Source: an uncultured Allomuricauda sp. (lineage in GTDB: Bacteria > Bacteroidota > Bacteroidia > Flavobacteriales > Flavobacteriaceae). Taken from it: 64,000 bases of DNA. The stretch is taken from the NCBI RefSeq assembly GCF_947501165.1, contig NZ_CANMUU010000001.1, forward strand, positions 372,001 through 436,000, given 5' to 3'. Positions 26,134-36,000 of this stretch are shown piece after piece. Position numbers and translations under genes: made by a program. Positions within the stretch are counted from its first letter, which is position 1, and each line of letters opens with the position of its first letter. The notes beneath the pieces were generated by a model, which was not told the DNA's origin, made no database searches, and saw only the letters and a list, made by a program, of their open reading frames with translations.

Positions 26134-27144
26134 TTATTTCTCAAAGGTTAGCACGGCCTGGTTCTCTCCAACATCAAGGGTCACTGTTTTGCCAAAAATC
26201 ATAGATCTATTTTCATCTCCATGTCCAGCGGGAAAATTGAATAGTACAGGGAAATCACATTCCTTCACCACATCTAAAATGAGCTCTTCGTTGGACATAC
26301 CGAATGGAGTGGTATTCACTTTCACCTGACTAATTTCTCCAACTACCAAAGCAGATAGTCCATCAAAGTATCCAGCTCGCTTAAGGCTGTAAAGCATTCT
26401 ATCAATACTGTATCTGTATTCACCTATTTCTTCAATAAAGAGAATTTTACCCTCAGTATCCAGGTTAGCATCGGATTGAAGACTAGCCTGGAGCAGGGAA
26501 AGGTTACCTCCTATCAAAACCCCTTTTGCTAAGCCTTTTTTATTGTGAGGGGATGAATCCAACTCATATCGTAATACTTCTCCAAAAAGGGCTTTTTTAA
26601 GGCTATTGATGTTTTCCTGCGTTTCATCAGAAAGCTCTTCACTTAATTCCAAGCCCGCGGCCATCATGCCATGTATACTTTGAATTCCCAATTGGTCAAG
26701 TTTCCCATGAAAAGCGGTAATATCTGAAAAACCAACTATCCATTTTGGACTTTTCCCAAAATTTGAAAAATTCAGTTTATCCAGTATCCGCATGGAACCA
26801 TATCCACCACGAGCGCACCAAATAGCCTTAACACTTGGGTTGTCCATGGCATTCTGAAAATCCTCCGCCCTTTGGACATCGGTACCTGCAAAATGATTGT
26901 TCTTGGCATATAGATGTTTCCCCAAAATAGGGTGCAATCCCCACGAGGACAAAATCTCCATCGCTTTTGAAATACTTTTTTCCCGGTTTTTAAGAATGCC
27001 AGCAGGAGCTACTATAGCAACCGTATCTCCCGAAGTCAAAAATGGAGGTTGAATATAGATTTGGTTATCATTCCGTCCGAAAGCGGAAATAGAAATGAAT
27101 AAAACAAGACAAAAAACAACTATTCTACAAGTATGTACTTTCAT
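26134..27144 (-). CDS. Exported S66 peptidase, LD-carboxypeptidase family
   Basis: A protein of about 336 residues. The S66 triad is readable: nucleophile Ser in GFSDITAFH, Glu in LFIEEIGEYRYSIDR and His in FPAGHGDENRS. ARGGYGSMRIL is the usual oxyanion region. LD-carboxypeptidases trim the terminal D-Ala from tetrapeptides during murein recycling; related MccF proteins cleave other amide bonds. Most LdcA enzymes are cytoplasmic, but this one begins with an apparent signal (MKVHTCRIVVFCLVLFISISAFG). The ATG at 27144 is chosen over 27159 for that reason. It lies between the symporter and the glycerate kinase, 5 bases before the kinase, so it is likely co-transcribed. Confidence 0.88.
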   Translation of the reverse strand: MKVHTCRIVVFCLVLFISISAFGRNDNQIYIQPPFLTSGDTVAIVAPAGILKNREKSISKAMEILSSWGLHPILGKHLYAKNNHFAGTDVQRAEDFQNAMDNPSVKAIWCARGGYGSMRILDKLNFSNFGKSPKWIVGFSDITAFHGKLDQLGIQSIHGMMAAGLELSEELSDETQENINSLKKALFGEVLRYELDSSPHNKKGLAKGVLIGGNLSLLQASLQSDANLDTEGKILFIEEIGEYRYSIDRMLYSLKRAGYFDGLSALVVGEISQVKVNTTPFGMSNEELILDVVKECDFPVLFNFPAGHGDENRSMIFGKTVTLDVGENQAVLTFEK

Positions 27145-27215
27145 ATTTCCCAATTGCAATAGGATTCAAATATAGTTCGGTTTAGGGTGACTTTTTTTAT
27201 TCAAATACATTTAGA

Positions 27216-28820
27216 TCAAGATAGAAGTTTGGGCATATAAATGCTCAATACCACGATAAAAGCAAAAAATCCAAGCAAAAGTGCCACTTCTTTTTTCGAT
27301 GGGGAATATACTACCTCCAAACCTTCATTAACCTTTCTCTTGATCAAGGTACTAACAACCATTGCTACAACTACAGTAACTAAACAGCCGATGGCATTCC
27401 ACCAGAACCAAAATACTTCAGGAACATACAACCACAGGTACATATTGAACAACACCCCGACCACAATTCCTATATTGGCACCCAGAGCATGGGTTTTCTT
27501 GGTCATAATGGCCAACATGAAACCAGCAAGAATGGGTCCAAAAAATACAGAGCTTACTTTATTGATAACTTCAATTACGGTACCCTCAATATTTTTAGCA
27601 TAAAAGGCAAATAGTAAACAAACTAACCCCCAGAAAATTGAAAGCAATCTTGAAGTTAATACATACTTTTTATCATCCATATTGGGTTTAAAGCGCTTTA
27701 CAAAATCTTCCATGGTTACGGCCGAAAGGGAATTAACTGTCGAACTTAAAGAAGACATGGCTGCCGACATAATAGCTACAATCAAAATCCCAATAATACC
27801 ATTTGGCAAGTATTTAATTATGAAAACCGGAACCATTAAATCCTCCTTTTTCCCAGCAAGAGATTCTGAATTGGCCTGATACACGGATTCCATCATTTCC
27901 TGAAAACCTAAGTCCTGGACCAACAACGTACCAAGGACCAATCCCATAATACAATAGGTAAGTGTCAACGGAAATCTAAAAAGTCCGTTGGCCAATAATA
28001 ACTTTTTAATGGTAGGCATCCCTTTTGCAGATAGGAGTCGTTGCGATTGGGTTTGATCGGTACCATAATAAGATGCATACAAAAAGAATCCACCTATGAT
28101 CATGGGCCAAAAACCAAACTCGTCATTTTTATCTGCATTATTAAAGCCCCATTTGGTGAAATCCACCGCAGTGATGCGTTCCTTATCCACATTGGTCAAG
28201 AAATTTTCAAACCCTCCCAATTCGCTTATACCATAGGCCAAACATATCACGATTCCCAAAAAGAGAATGATCATTTGGATAACGTCCCCCCAAATAACAG
28301 CTTTCATACCCCCTTGAAATGAATAAACGAGCGTAATGACGCCGATAATCAAAACAGAAATCCAGAAATCGACTCCAACAGTTGCCTGAAGAATCAAGGC
28401 CATCGTATACACCATCACACCGGTAGCTACCGAACGGCTAATCTGAAAAACAAAGCTTATCAATAACCTTGAAGAAGCATCAAAACGCTTTTCAAGATAT
28501 TCGTAAACACTTACTATTCCGGATTTGTATAAGGTTGGAATTAGTGCTACCATAAGAAAGGCCATAGCCAAGGGAACACCAAATTCGTAAGTGAGCCATT
28601 GCAGTCCACCGCCATCCTTGAGTCCAACGAATGCCGGCGCAGAAATAAAACTTATGGCCGAAAGCTGGGTCGCCATGGTGGAAAGGCTTAAAGGAAGCCA
28701 TCCCATACTTCGACCTCCAAGAAAATAATCTCCTGAGCTTTTGTTTTCCTTGAAGAAATACCCAATGCCCAAGAAGGCAACCAGATATACAATAATAATG
28801 ATGTAGTCAATGTAGTTCAT
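27216..28820 (-). CDS. Sodium:solute symporter (SSS family)
   Basis: A 534-residue integral membrane transporter with about 13-14 hydrophobic helices. The N-terminus, YIDYIIIIVYLVAFLGIGYFF...SSGDYFLGGRSMGWLPLSLSTMATQLSAISFISAPAF, is the standard SSS opening. The sodium-site helix, IIGILIVAIMSAAMSSLSSTVNSLSAVTMEDFV, carries the conserved small/Ser residues. The subgroup resembles the SGLT-like transporters found with glycosidases in Bacteroidota. It lies 47 bases after the GH63-like hydrolase, and a glycerate kinase lies downstream, so the likely cargo is a glycosylglycerate or its product. Confidence 0.92.
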   Translation of the reverse strand: MNYIDYIIIIVYLVAFLGIGYFFKENKSSGDYFLGGRSMGWLPLSLSTMATQLSAISFISAPAFVGLKDGGGLQWLTYEFGVPLAMAFLMVALIPTLYKSGIVSVYEYLEKRFDASSRLLISFVFQISRSVATGVMVYTMALILQATVGVDFWISVLIIGVITLVYSFQGGMKAVIWGDVIQMIILFLGIVICLAYGISELGGFENFLTNVDKERITAVDFTKWGFNNADKNDEFGFWPMIIGGFFLYASYYGTDQTQSQRLLSAKGMPTIKKLLLANGLFRFPLTLTYCIMGLVLGTLLVQDLGFQEMMESVYQANSESLAGKKEDLMVPVFIIKYLPNGIIGILIVAIMSAAMSSLSSTVNSLSAVTMEDFVKRFKPNMDDKKYVLTSRLLSIFWGLVCLLFAFYAKNIEGTVIEVINKVSSVFFGPILAGFMLAIMTKKTHALGANIGIVVGVLFNMYLWLYVPEVFWFWWNAIGCLVTVVVAMVVSTLIKRKVNEGLEVVYSPSKKEVALLLGFFAFIVVLSIYMPKLLS

Positions 28821-28867
28821 TTAGGTAGTATGGGTTGGTTATACAACTATTCCTTCATCTGAAAGTA

Positions 28868-30166
28868 TCAATCCGAATGCAATAAATCAATCAAAAGTGC
28901 TGCCGTCCAGGAGAAATTATTCCCTCCATATGCATTTGGATAATCCTTTCTGCAATCAAAATACTCATAGAAACCGTGGTTTGCAACAAGTTCAATTGAA
29001 TCCTTCCTTACTCTTTCGGCCAAATCTTCAAATCCATAGCGTTTCAACCCTTGAAATACAATCCAATTCATATTTATCCAAATAGGTCCCCTCCAATATT
29101 TCTTGGGATTGAATTTTTCGTGGGTAGGGTCAAATGATGCACATAAAAGTTTGCTTTTATCCCCAAACTTCTTTGTAAGGGTTTCCACTAACTTTGAAGC
29201 TATTTCCTTAGTTGGAATTCCCGCATACAAAGGTGTAAAAGAGGAAGATGAAATGTAAGGTAACAATTGATTGGAACGGAGATCAAAGTGCAAATAGGCT
29301 CCTGAATCCTCATCAAAAAGTTTAGTATTCATACTATCAATTCCCAAGCTATGCTTTGACCGTAAGTAAGCTATTTTATCGGCTCCTCTATCCAGCAATC
29401 CGTATAATCTAATCAATGCTTCGTTGGAACGCAACAATATGGCATTGAATAAGGGGTCCTGCACAAGAAAAGGGGAAAGTTCGGCTATTTTGGCATCATC
29501 ATACCCGTGCTGTTTCGCTATCTCAATGATGTGCAGGTAATGATCATACTCTCTTTTTGTGGGTCTTTGTGATGGGTCTACATGGGTTGTATCCCTACGT
29601 TCAAATTCGTAATCGGGAGGGTTCATTGTACGCCAGATATCATCCCACATAGGGGAATTATCAGTTCCAGACTCCCAATTGTGGTAGATATAGACCAAAC
29701 CTTCATTATGTATATCCCGATTTTCATAAAAGTATACGTGATTATGGTAAACCTTATCAATAAGGTTATCCAAATGAGACAGAACGGTGCTTTTGTCCTC
29801 TGCAACATCATAGATGCGTTCCAAAACAAAACCCAAAACAGGAGGTTGTACCATTCCGGTTGAACGGTATTTTTTGGAAGCTTTTGGATGTAATTGGGAT
29901 TGGTGAAAGTCCGGCCCCGGAAAATAGGTGTCACTATCATTGTGGAATACAATGTGGGGAATGAAACCATTTTCCCATTGTGCATCCAACAGCGTCTCCA
30001 GTTCCCTTATCGCCTTCTGCATATCATAATGGGCGTATCCCAATGCGATGAATCCGGAATCCCACTTCCATTGAAATGGGTATAATCCCTGTGCGGGAAT
30101 AGTAAACCCATCTTGCCAATTGTTTTCTAAAACTTCTACAGCCTTTTTAATCAGGTTTTCTTTCAT
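28868..30166 (-). CDS. GH63-type glycoside hydrolase, mannosyl/glucosylglycerate hydrolase-like
   Basis: A 432-residue (alpha/alpha)6-barrel enzyme without signal peptide. The N-terminus has PFQWKWDSGFIALGYAHYD. The general-acid region is NWESGTDNSPMWDD, with the likely acid Asp169. The C-terminal region is HGFYEYFDC...GGNNFSWTAALLIDLL, with the likely base Glu401; RGPIWINMNWIVFQGL precedes it. Length (~430) and layout match the short GH63 enzymes that split mannosylglycerate or glucosylglycerate into hexose and D-glycerate, rather than large GH63 glucosidases. A glycerate kinase in the same cluster strongly supports this. Substrate choice between mannosyl- and glucosyl-glycerate, or another alpha-glycoside, is not decidable by eye. 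Confidence 0.82.
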   Translation of the reverse strand: MKENLIKKAVEVLENNWQDGFTIPAQGLYPFQWKWDSGFIALGYAHYDMQKAIRELETLLDAQWENGFIPHIVFHNDSDTYFPGPDFHQSQLHPKASKKYRSTGMVQPPVLGFVLERIYDVAEDKSTVLSHLDNLIDKVYHNHVYFYENRDIHNEGLVYIYHNWESGTDNSPMWDDIWRTMNPPDYEFERRDTTHVDPSQRPTKREYDHYLHIIEIAKQHGYDDAKIAELSPFLVQDPLFNAILLRSNEALIRLYGLLDRGADKIAYLRSKHSLGIDSMNTKLFDEDSGAYLHFDLRSNQLLPYISSSSFTPLYAGIPTKEIASKLVETLTKKFGDKSKLLCASFDPTHEKFNPKKYWRGPIWINMNWIVFQGLKRYGFEDLAERVRKDSIELVANHGFYEYFDCRKDYPNAYGGNNFSWTAALLIDLLHSD

Positions 30167-30306
30167 TAATCGGTGTTTATTTTGAGGGAATCCTAAAGCT
30201 CACTAAACGAACATAATAATTTTTTAGATGTTTTTACTTCTGGCATGGACTTTGGAATCTATCGAGTAACTTAGCAATACGGTATTTAACTTAAAACCTG
30301 ACCTCA

Positions 30307-31008
30307 ATGAAAAAGTTAGCTTTCCTTCTAGTTGTATCAATTATTTCGATTTCTGCTTTTGCGCAAACCAAAAGCTTTCTGGATGTTCCTTATCTAGAAA
30401 CCTCTGCCCGTGTTGATACCTTGGTAACACCAGATAAAATCTACTTGAGCATTACCATTACTGAAAAAGATTCCAAGGGAAGAAAATCAGTTGAAGAACA
30501 AGAGAACAAAATGGCCCAGGCCTTTCGCTCATTAGGAATTAATTTGGACAAACAATTATTCATCAAGGATTTGAGCAGTAATTTCAAAAAGTATTTTTTA
30601 CGCCAAAAAGACGTATTAAAGAGCAAAAGTTTTTCCCTTCTAGTGTATTCCGGAAAACAGGCAGGTGATGCTTTGGCCGCCTTAGAAAGATTGAAAATTG
30701 CAAATACGTATTTAGAGAAAACCGAGTACTCCAAAATGGATGCCTTAGAGCTTGAACTAAAATCAAAAGCCGTTAAAAAAGCAAAGAAAAAGGCAGATGC
30801 CCTTACCGCTCCGTTGAATCAAAAAGTGGGGAATGCTATCCATATTGTAGACAGTTCGCAGCCATATTATCCCAGAACTTATGCAAGACAGAAAATAAAT
30901 GTGTATGCTGAAGCTGCTGTGGCTCAATCACCGGAACCTTTGGATGTTGATTTTGAACAAATCAAAGTAGAGACTTCCGTGAATGTGAAGTTTGCATTGT
31001 CCAATTAA
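30307..31008 (+). CDS. SIMPL domain (DUF541) exported protein
   Basis: A 233-residue protein with signal peptide MKKLAFLLVVSIISISAFAQ. The SIMPL/DUF541 body has ARVDTLVTPDKIYLSITITEKDSKGRKSVEEQENKM at the start. Near the end, LKSKAVKKAKKKADALTAPLNQKVGNAIHIVD is the family block that precedes the oligomerising end. SIMPL proteins form periplasmic ring-like oligomers of uncertain role, linked in some species to oxidative stress or signalling. It is divergent from the GH63-like gene (140-base gap) and precedes the DUF6265 gene by 33 bases on the same strand. Confidence 0.9.
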   Translation: MKKLAFLLVVSIISISAFAQTKSFLDVPYLETSARVDTLVTPDKIYLSITITEKDSKGRKSVEEQENKMAQAFRSLGINLDKQLFIKDLSSNFKKYFLRQKDVLKSKSFSLLVYSGKQAGDALAALERLKIANTYLEKTEYSKMDALELELKSKAVKKAKKKADALTAPLNQKVGNAIHIVDSSQPYYPRTYARQKINVYAEAAVAQSPEPLDVDFEQIKVETSVNVKFALSN

Positions 31009-31041
31009 CAAAGATTGGTTCGTCTTATAAAAAAGACAACC

Positions 31042-31536
31042 ATGAAAACCAATTTATTTTTTGCACTCTTAATGACCTTAGGTCTAAGTGCACAGAACAC
31101 GGTACAACTCGAAAAAAATCAGCAACCGCCCAAAGCCTCCTTGAGTGAGGTCGAATGGCTGGCAGGTCATTGGAAAGGTGAAGCCTTTGGCGGTATTACC
31201 GAAGAGATATGGAGTCCACCTCAAGGAAATTCAATGATGTTTGTTTTTAGACTAATGAATGATGGGGAGGTTACCTTTTACGAAATAGGACATATTTTAG
31301 AACGGGATGAGACGCTGATACTTCAACTGAAACATTTTAATGGTGACCTCAAAGGATGGGAAGAAAAAGATGAAACAGTCGATTTTAAGCTCGTAAAAAT
31401 TGAAGGTGAAAAAGTGTTTTTTGAGGGAATGACCATCGAAAAAATAAACAAGAACCACGCTAACTTTCATGTTTTGGTAAGTGAGAGTGGGAAGGAAAGA
31501 GAGGTTGCCTTTCGGTATGAACGGGTGAAAACCTGA
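31042..31536 (+). CDS. DUF6265 family exported protein
   Basis: A protein of about 164 residues: signal peptide (MKTNLFFALLMTLGLSAQ) then a lipocalin-like beta-rich domain starting LSEVEWLAGHWKGEAFGGITEEIWSPPQGNSMMFVFR and ending ESGKEREVAFRYERV. This is the DUF6265 pattern; its WLAGxW opening resembles other heme/lipid-binding THAP4-like folds, but no heme ligand is proven. The ATG at 31042 is preferred to the start at 31015 because it begins the signal peptide. It probably shares a transcript with the SIMPL gene. Confidence 0.82.
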   Translation: MKTNLFFALLMTLGLSAQNTVQLEKNQQPPKASLSEVEWLAGHWKGEAFGGITEEIWSPPQGNSMMFVFRLMNDGEVTFYEIGHILERDETLILQLKHFNGDLKGWEEKDETVDFKLVKIEGEKVFFEGMTIEKINKNHANFHVLVSESGKEREVAFRYERVKT

Positions 31537-31567
31537 GTAAAACTAATCGAAGTTTAGGGTTTAATCC

Positions 31568-32149
31568 CTAATCCAAGACGGACAAGGCTGTAGTAACCAT
31601 TCGTTGTAGTTTCTTTGGGTCCGCATCTATTTTAGAGACCACTCTGAACCCATTGTAAAATGTGAAAAGCATCAACCCAAGGTCTTTGGCGTTTTTTGAG
31701 ATATCGATTTCTCCTTGGTCAATTCCTTTTTGAATTACCGAAGTGAACGTCTCTGCTCCATTTTCCAAATTTTCACAAAGGATGTTATGAATGACTTCAT
31801 CTCCAGGGATTAGCTCAGTTGTTGTGTTGACCACAAAGCATCCTTTTCTTGATGTATCATTCACTGTTTCTTGAATAGCAAAATTGAAAAGTTTTTTAAA
31901 TGCCTTCTTTACCGAAGATTCACTTTCCAGAAGACCCTTAACCATGTTTCCAGATGAGTTGCGATATTCTTGAAACGCTTGGTTGAATAGAGCTTCCTTA
32001 CCACCAAAAGTATCATAGAGACTGGCACGATTTATCCCTAAATGGGATACCAAATCCTGAATGGAAGTAGCATGGAACCCTTTTTCCCAAAAGAGTTCCA
32101 TAGCTCTATTCAATACTTCCCTTTCATTAAATTGTTTGGTACGTGGCAT
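31568..32149 (-). CDS. TetR/AcrR family transcriptional regulator
   Basis: A protein of about 193 residues with the N-terminal TetR helix-turn-helix (MPRTKQFNEREVLNRAMELFWEKGFHATSIQDLVSHLGINRASLYDTFGGKEALF) and a C-terminal ligand/dimer domain of the YxaF/AcuR-like group (NLENGAETFTSVIQKGIDQGEIDISKNAKDLGLMLFTFYNG). The start is set at 32149; the upstream in-frame codon is TTG. It lies 14 bases after the SDR gene and is read from the same promoter. Inverted sites at that promoter make autoregulated control of the SDR gene likely. The inducer is unknown. Confidence 0.92.
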   Translation of the reverse strand: MPRTKQFNEREVLNRAMELFWEKGFHATSIQDLVSHLGINRASLYDTFGGKEALFNQAFQEYRNSSGNMVKGLLESESSVKKAFKKLFNFAIQETVNDTSRKGCFVVNTTTELIPGDEVIHNILCENLENGAETFTSVIQKGIDQGEIDISKNAKDLGLMLFTFYNGFRVVSKIDADPKKLQRMVTTALSVLD

Positions 32150-32163
32150 ACACAAAAATAAGC

Positions 32164-32922
32164 TTATCCCACCAATAATGGATTGACATTGATACCACCG
32201 TCAATATTGTATTCGGCACCGGTGATAAAGGAGGCCTCATCGGATGCTAGAAAGTTTACCAAACTAGCAATATCCTCGGGCTGTCCAAAACGTTTTAGAG
32301 GAATTCTATCTTGCATGGCTTCCGCAAAACCGTTCAATTGTTCCTCAGGCATACCTGTTTTCCCAAAAATAGGGGTGTATACCGGGCCAGGATTCACCGA
32401 ATTGATGCGAATTTTTCTTGGCGCCAACTCAGTTGCCGCCGTTCTTGTATACGAGTTCATTGCTGCTTTACTTGCAGCATAAACGGCAGTATTAGGCATA
32501 CCTGTATAGGCATTGACTGAAGACAAGTTGATAATGGCCCCACCATCTTTAATAATGGGCAAGAACTTTTCAACGGTAAATACCGCTCCCTTAAAGTTGA
32601 TTCCCATCTGATTATCAAACATTTCTTCTGTAATCTGGCCTACTGGTGCCGGAGCAAAGATGCCTGCATTAACAAATAGAATGTCAACCACACCGTGATT
32701 GTTTTTTACTTGAGCAACTAATCTGTCCAAAGCGTTGAGATCCTTAACATCAGCTACAACACCTTGAACACCTAGCTCATTTGCGGCAGCGTTTACTTTT
32801 TCTTCGGAGCGACCCGTGATAATTACATTAGCTCCTTGCTTTTTAAATTTTTTGGCTGAGGCATAACCGATACCACTATTTCCTCCGGTTACTACAGCTA
32901 CTTTACCTTCTAGATTTCCCAT
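32164..32922 (-). CDS. Short-chain dehydrogenase/reductase
   Basis: A 252-residue classical SDR. The cofactor loop is TGGNSGIG; NVIITGRSEEK favours NADP(H) through the basic residues after the second strand. NAG is present (FVNAGIFAPAP), and the catalytic set is Ser in NLSSVNAY and Tyr/Lys in YAASK. The C-terminus (FLASDEASFITGAEYNIDGGINVNPLLVG) is typical of the FabG-like group. The start at 32922 is preferred to 32973 because it matches the fold. It is the first gene of the SDR-TetR operon. The substrate is unknown; such pairs often answer electrophiles or xenobiotics. Confidence 0.92.
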   Translation of the reverse strand: MGNLEGKVAVVTGGNSGIGYASAKKFKKQGANVIITGRSEEKVNAAANELGVQGVVADVKDLNALDRLVAQVKNNHGVVDILFVNAGIFAPAPVGQITEEMFDNQMGINFKGAVFTVEKFLPIIKDGGAIINLSSVNAYTGMPNTAVYAASKAAMNSYTRTAATELAPRKIRINSVNPGPVYTPIFGKTGMPEEQLNGFAEAMQDRIPLKRFGQPEDIASLVNFLASDEASFITGAEYNIDGGINVNPLLVG

Positions 32923-32952
32923 TTTGATTTTATTTAGGGTTTGTTTTATTTT

Positions 32953-32966
32953 GGAACGTTCATTCC
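32953..32966. promoter_or_regulatory. Candidate TetR operator 1
   Basis: GGAACGTTCATTCC is an imperfect palindrome about 30 bases before the SDR start, just downstream of the -7 element, where transcription should begin. A second copy in opposite orientation lies 34 bp away, centre to centre. Confidence 0.55.
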
Positions 32967-32970
32967 GATA

Positions 32971-33003
32971 CAAACATATTCGTTTTAGAACATTCGTTCC
33001 AAA
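32971..33003 (-). promoter_or_regulatory. Promoter of the SDR-tetR operon
   Basis: On the minus strand, TTTG (33003-33000), a 21-base spacer and TATGTTTG (32978-32971) match the Bacteroidota -33/-7 consensus TTTG / TAnnTTTG. Transcription would start near 32964. Candidate operator 2 lies in the spacer and operator 1 covers the start site. Confidence 0.65.
32987..33000. promoter_or_regulatory. Candidate TetR operator 2
   Basis: AGAACATTCGTTCC, the inverted relative of operator 1 (shared arm GGAACG), sits between the -33 and -7 elements of the minus-strand promoter. Repressor bound here would block RNA polymerase. The link to the TetR protein encoded in the operon is inference. Confidence 0.55.
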
Positions 33004-33079
33004 TAAAAAATTGATTTTATCTTTGTTTTAACAAATCGGTTAGGGTTTTGTATCTTTCAAAAGACTAATTCCAACTCAA

Positions 33080-36000
33080 ATGAAACCTTACTCTTTTCTC
33101 TTAGTTCTTTTATTCTTAATACCCAATAGTCATCAAGCACAACGACGTAAAAGGAATACTTCCGCTCCAAAAGTTGTTCTCCAGGATTCCATGTTTCATG
33201 GACTCAAATGGCGAAATATTGGTCCTTTTCGTGGTGGTAGAAGTGTAGCCTCCTCAGGAGTAGTTGGCCAATCCATGACCTATTATATGGGCTCAACGGG
33301 CGGTGGTATTTGGAAAACCGTGGATGACGGTATTACCTGGAAAAACATCTCAGATGGCCAGATGAATACTGGAACCGTTGGTGCAATAGCAGTTTCAGAA
33401 AGCAATCCAAACATTGTGGTGGTTGGTATGGGCGAACATGCTGCTCGGGGAGTAATGACTTCTATGGGTGATGGTGTTTATAAGTCAACTGACGCAGGAA
33501 AAACTTGGAAACATATAGGTCTTGATAAAACCCGGCACATTTCAGATGTGATTATTCATCCTACCAATCCAGACATCATATTTATTTCGGCCCAAGGGGC
33601 TCAGTACGGTCCATCAGAGCAAAGAGGTATATATAGAACACTTAATGGAGGAGAAACTTGGGAACGTGTCCTTTTTGTAGATACGATTACCGGTGCTTCA
33701 TCTTTATCCATGGATATGAAAAATCCTTTGATTCTTTATGCAGCTATGTGGCAACACCAGCGTTTTCCCTGGAAAATTGAATCTGGAGGGGAAAATTCGG
33801 GAATCTATAAATCCGTTGACGGTGGTTCTAACTGGGAACAACTAAAAGAAGGATTGCCCAAAGAGTTCGGAAAGGCAGGAATCTCCGTTTCAAGAGCCAA
33901 TCCAGAACGCGTTTTTGCCGTAATTGAGGCAGAGGGAAAAAAAGGAGGTGTATATCGAAGTGATGATGCTGGGAAAAAATGGAAACAGGTCAACTCAAAT
34001 CGAATCAATATAGCACGTTCGTGGTATTACATGGAAATCTTTGCAGACCCTCAGGACGAAAATGTGGTTTATGTGCTCAATGCTCCTGTAACCAAATCGA
34101 TTGATGGTGGCAAAACATTCACTCCGCTTCCGACACCGCATGGTGACAATCACCATCTTTGGATACATCCTTTTGATAACTCCAAGATGATAAATTCCAA
34201 TGATGGAGGAGCTAACGTCTCCAATAATGGAGGAAAAAGCTGGAGCACTCAACAAAATCAACCCACCTCACAATTCTATAGGGTAATAACCGACAACTTG
34301 GTTCCTTATAATGTGTATGGTGGTCAGCAGGATAATTCAGCCATTGCCATTGCAAGCAGAACCAATGACAATGGAATTGACTGGAAAGATTGGTATTCTG
34401 TAGCAGGTTGTGAAAGTGCATATTTGGCTTTTGACCCCGACAATCCAGAAGTTGTATATGGTGGATGCTATCAAGGCATCATTGAAAAGTGGGTAAAGGC
34501 TTCTAGAGAAGGTAAACCTATTAAGGAATACCCTGAATTAGGTTTGGGCAAAGTGCCCAAGGACTTTAAGTTCAGATATAATTGGAATGCACCAATCATT
34601 AGTTCTCCACATGACCGAAATACCATTTATCACGCGGGAAATGTGGTTTTCAAAACCCAAGATGGTGGACAAAGCTGGGAGGTTGTGAGTCCGGATTTAA
34701 CCAGAAACGAAAAAGAAAAGCAAGGTCCCGGGGGTGGACCTTACACCAATGAAGCCGCGGGAGGCGAGAACTATAATACCATCATGTATTTGGTGGAATC
34801 CCCCCACGAAGAAGGCGTTCTCTATGCCGGAACAGACGACGGCCTATTGCACATTACCAAGAATGGTGGGGATAACTGGGAAAACATTACTCCTCCCAAT
34901 ATCGGAGCAGGTATAATAAACAGTATAGAAGTTTCCCCTCATGATCCAAGTACGGCTTATGTTGCCGTAATGCGATATAAATCCATGGATTTAAAACCGT
35001 ACGTTTTCAAAACAACCGATTATGGTACAACTTGGACAAAAATCACGGAAGGTATTAAAGACAAACACACTTTTGTGCGAGCGGTTCGGGAAGATAAAAA
35101 GCGAAAAGGACTTTTATATGCAGGAACAGAAACCGGACTCTACATTTCGTTTGATGATGGTCTGAACTGGCAAAAGTTCCAATTGAATCTTCCGGTGGTT
35201 CCCATCAATGACCTTATCATTCAAGATAATGACTTGGTAATCGCTACGGCAGGTCGCTCTTTTTGGATTCTGGATGATTTGTCCACTTTGCAAACTATAA
35301 ATGGTAATGAAAACAGCCTCACCTTGTTTCAACCCAAGGATACCTATCGTATTTTTGGAAGCAGTCCTGAAAAGCCGGTTCCAGGATTAGGGCAAAATCC
35401 AAAATCCGGAGTAATCTTTGATTATTACCTACCTAAGGATGCAGATTCTTTGGATTTAAAACTTGAAGTGGTTCAGAATGGAAAAGTCATCAGAACTATC
35501 AACAACAAAAAGCCCAAGGATTTCAAGTCATGGCCTGGAGGACCACCAAAACCTGCAGTGCTCCCATCAAAAAAAGGATTCAACCGTTTTGCTTGGGATT
35601 TTAGGAAGAATCAGATACCGGCCATAGACAAGGTTTTTGTTTTTGGAAATTATGGCGGTTCGCGAGTAGGGCCAGGTTCATATACTTTGCGTCTTACTTT
35701 GGAAGACCAGACCGTTGAAACCGAAGCCAAGGTTCTCGCAAACCCAAAAATAAATGCGACCCCAGCAGATTACTCAGAGCAACAGCAGATTCTAAATCAG
35801 ATTGAGAATGCCATTACCTCCATGCATGAAGCCGTGAACCAAATGCGTTCAGCTAAAAAACAGCTCTTGGCTTATGACAATTTATTAAAGGACAATGAAA
35901 ATGCAAAAGAACTTGTCAAACTCGGTGATTCTCTGGTAAAAAGAATCAAAACTTGGGAAGAAAAGCTTATCCAGCCCAATCAAAAAACATTTCAGGATGT

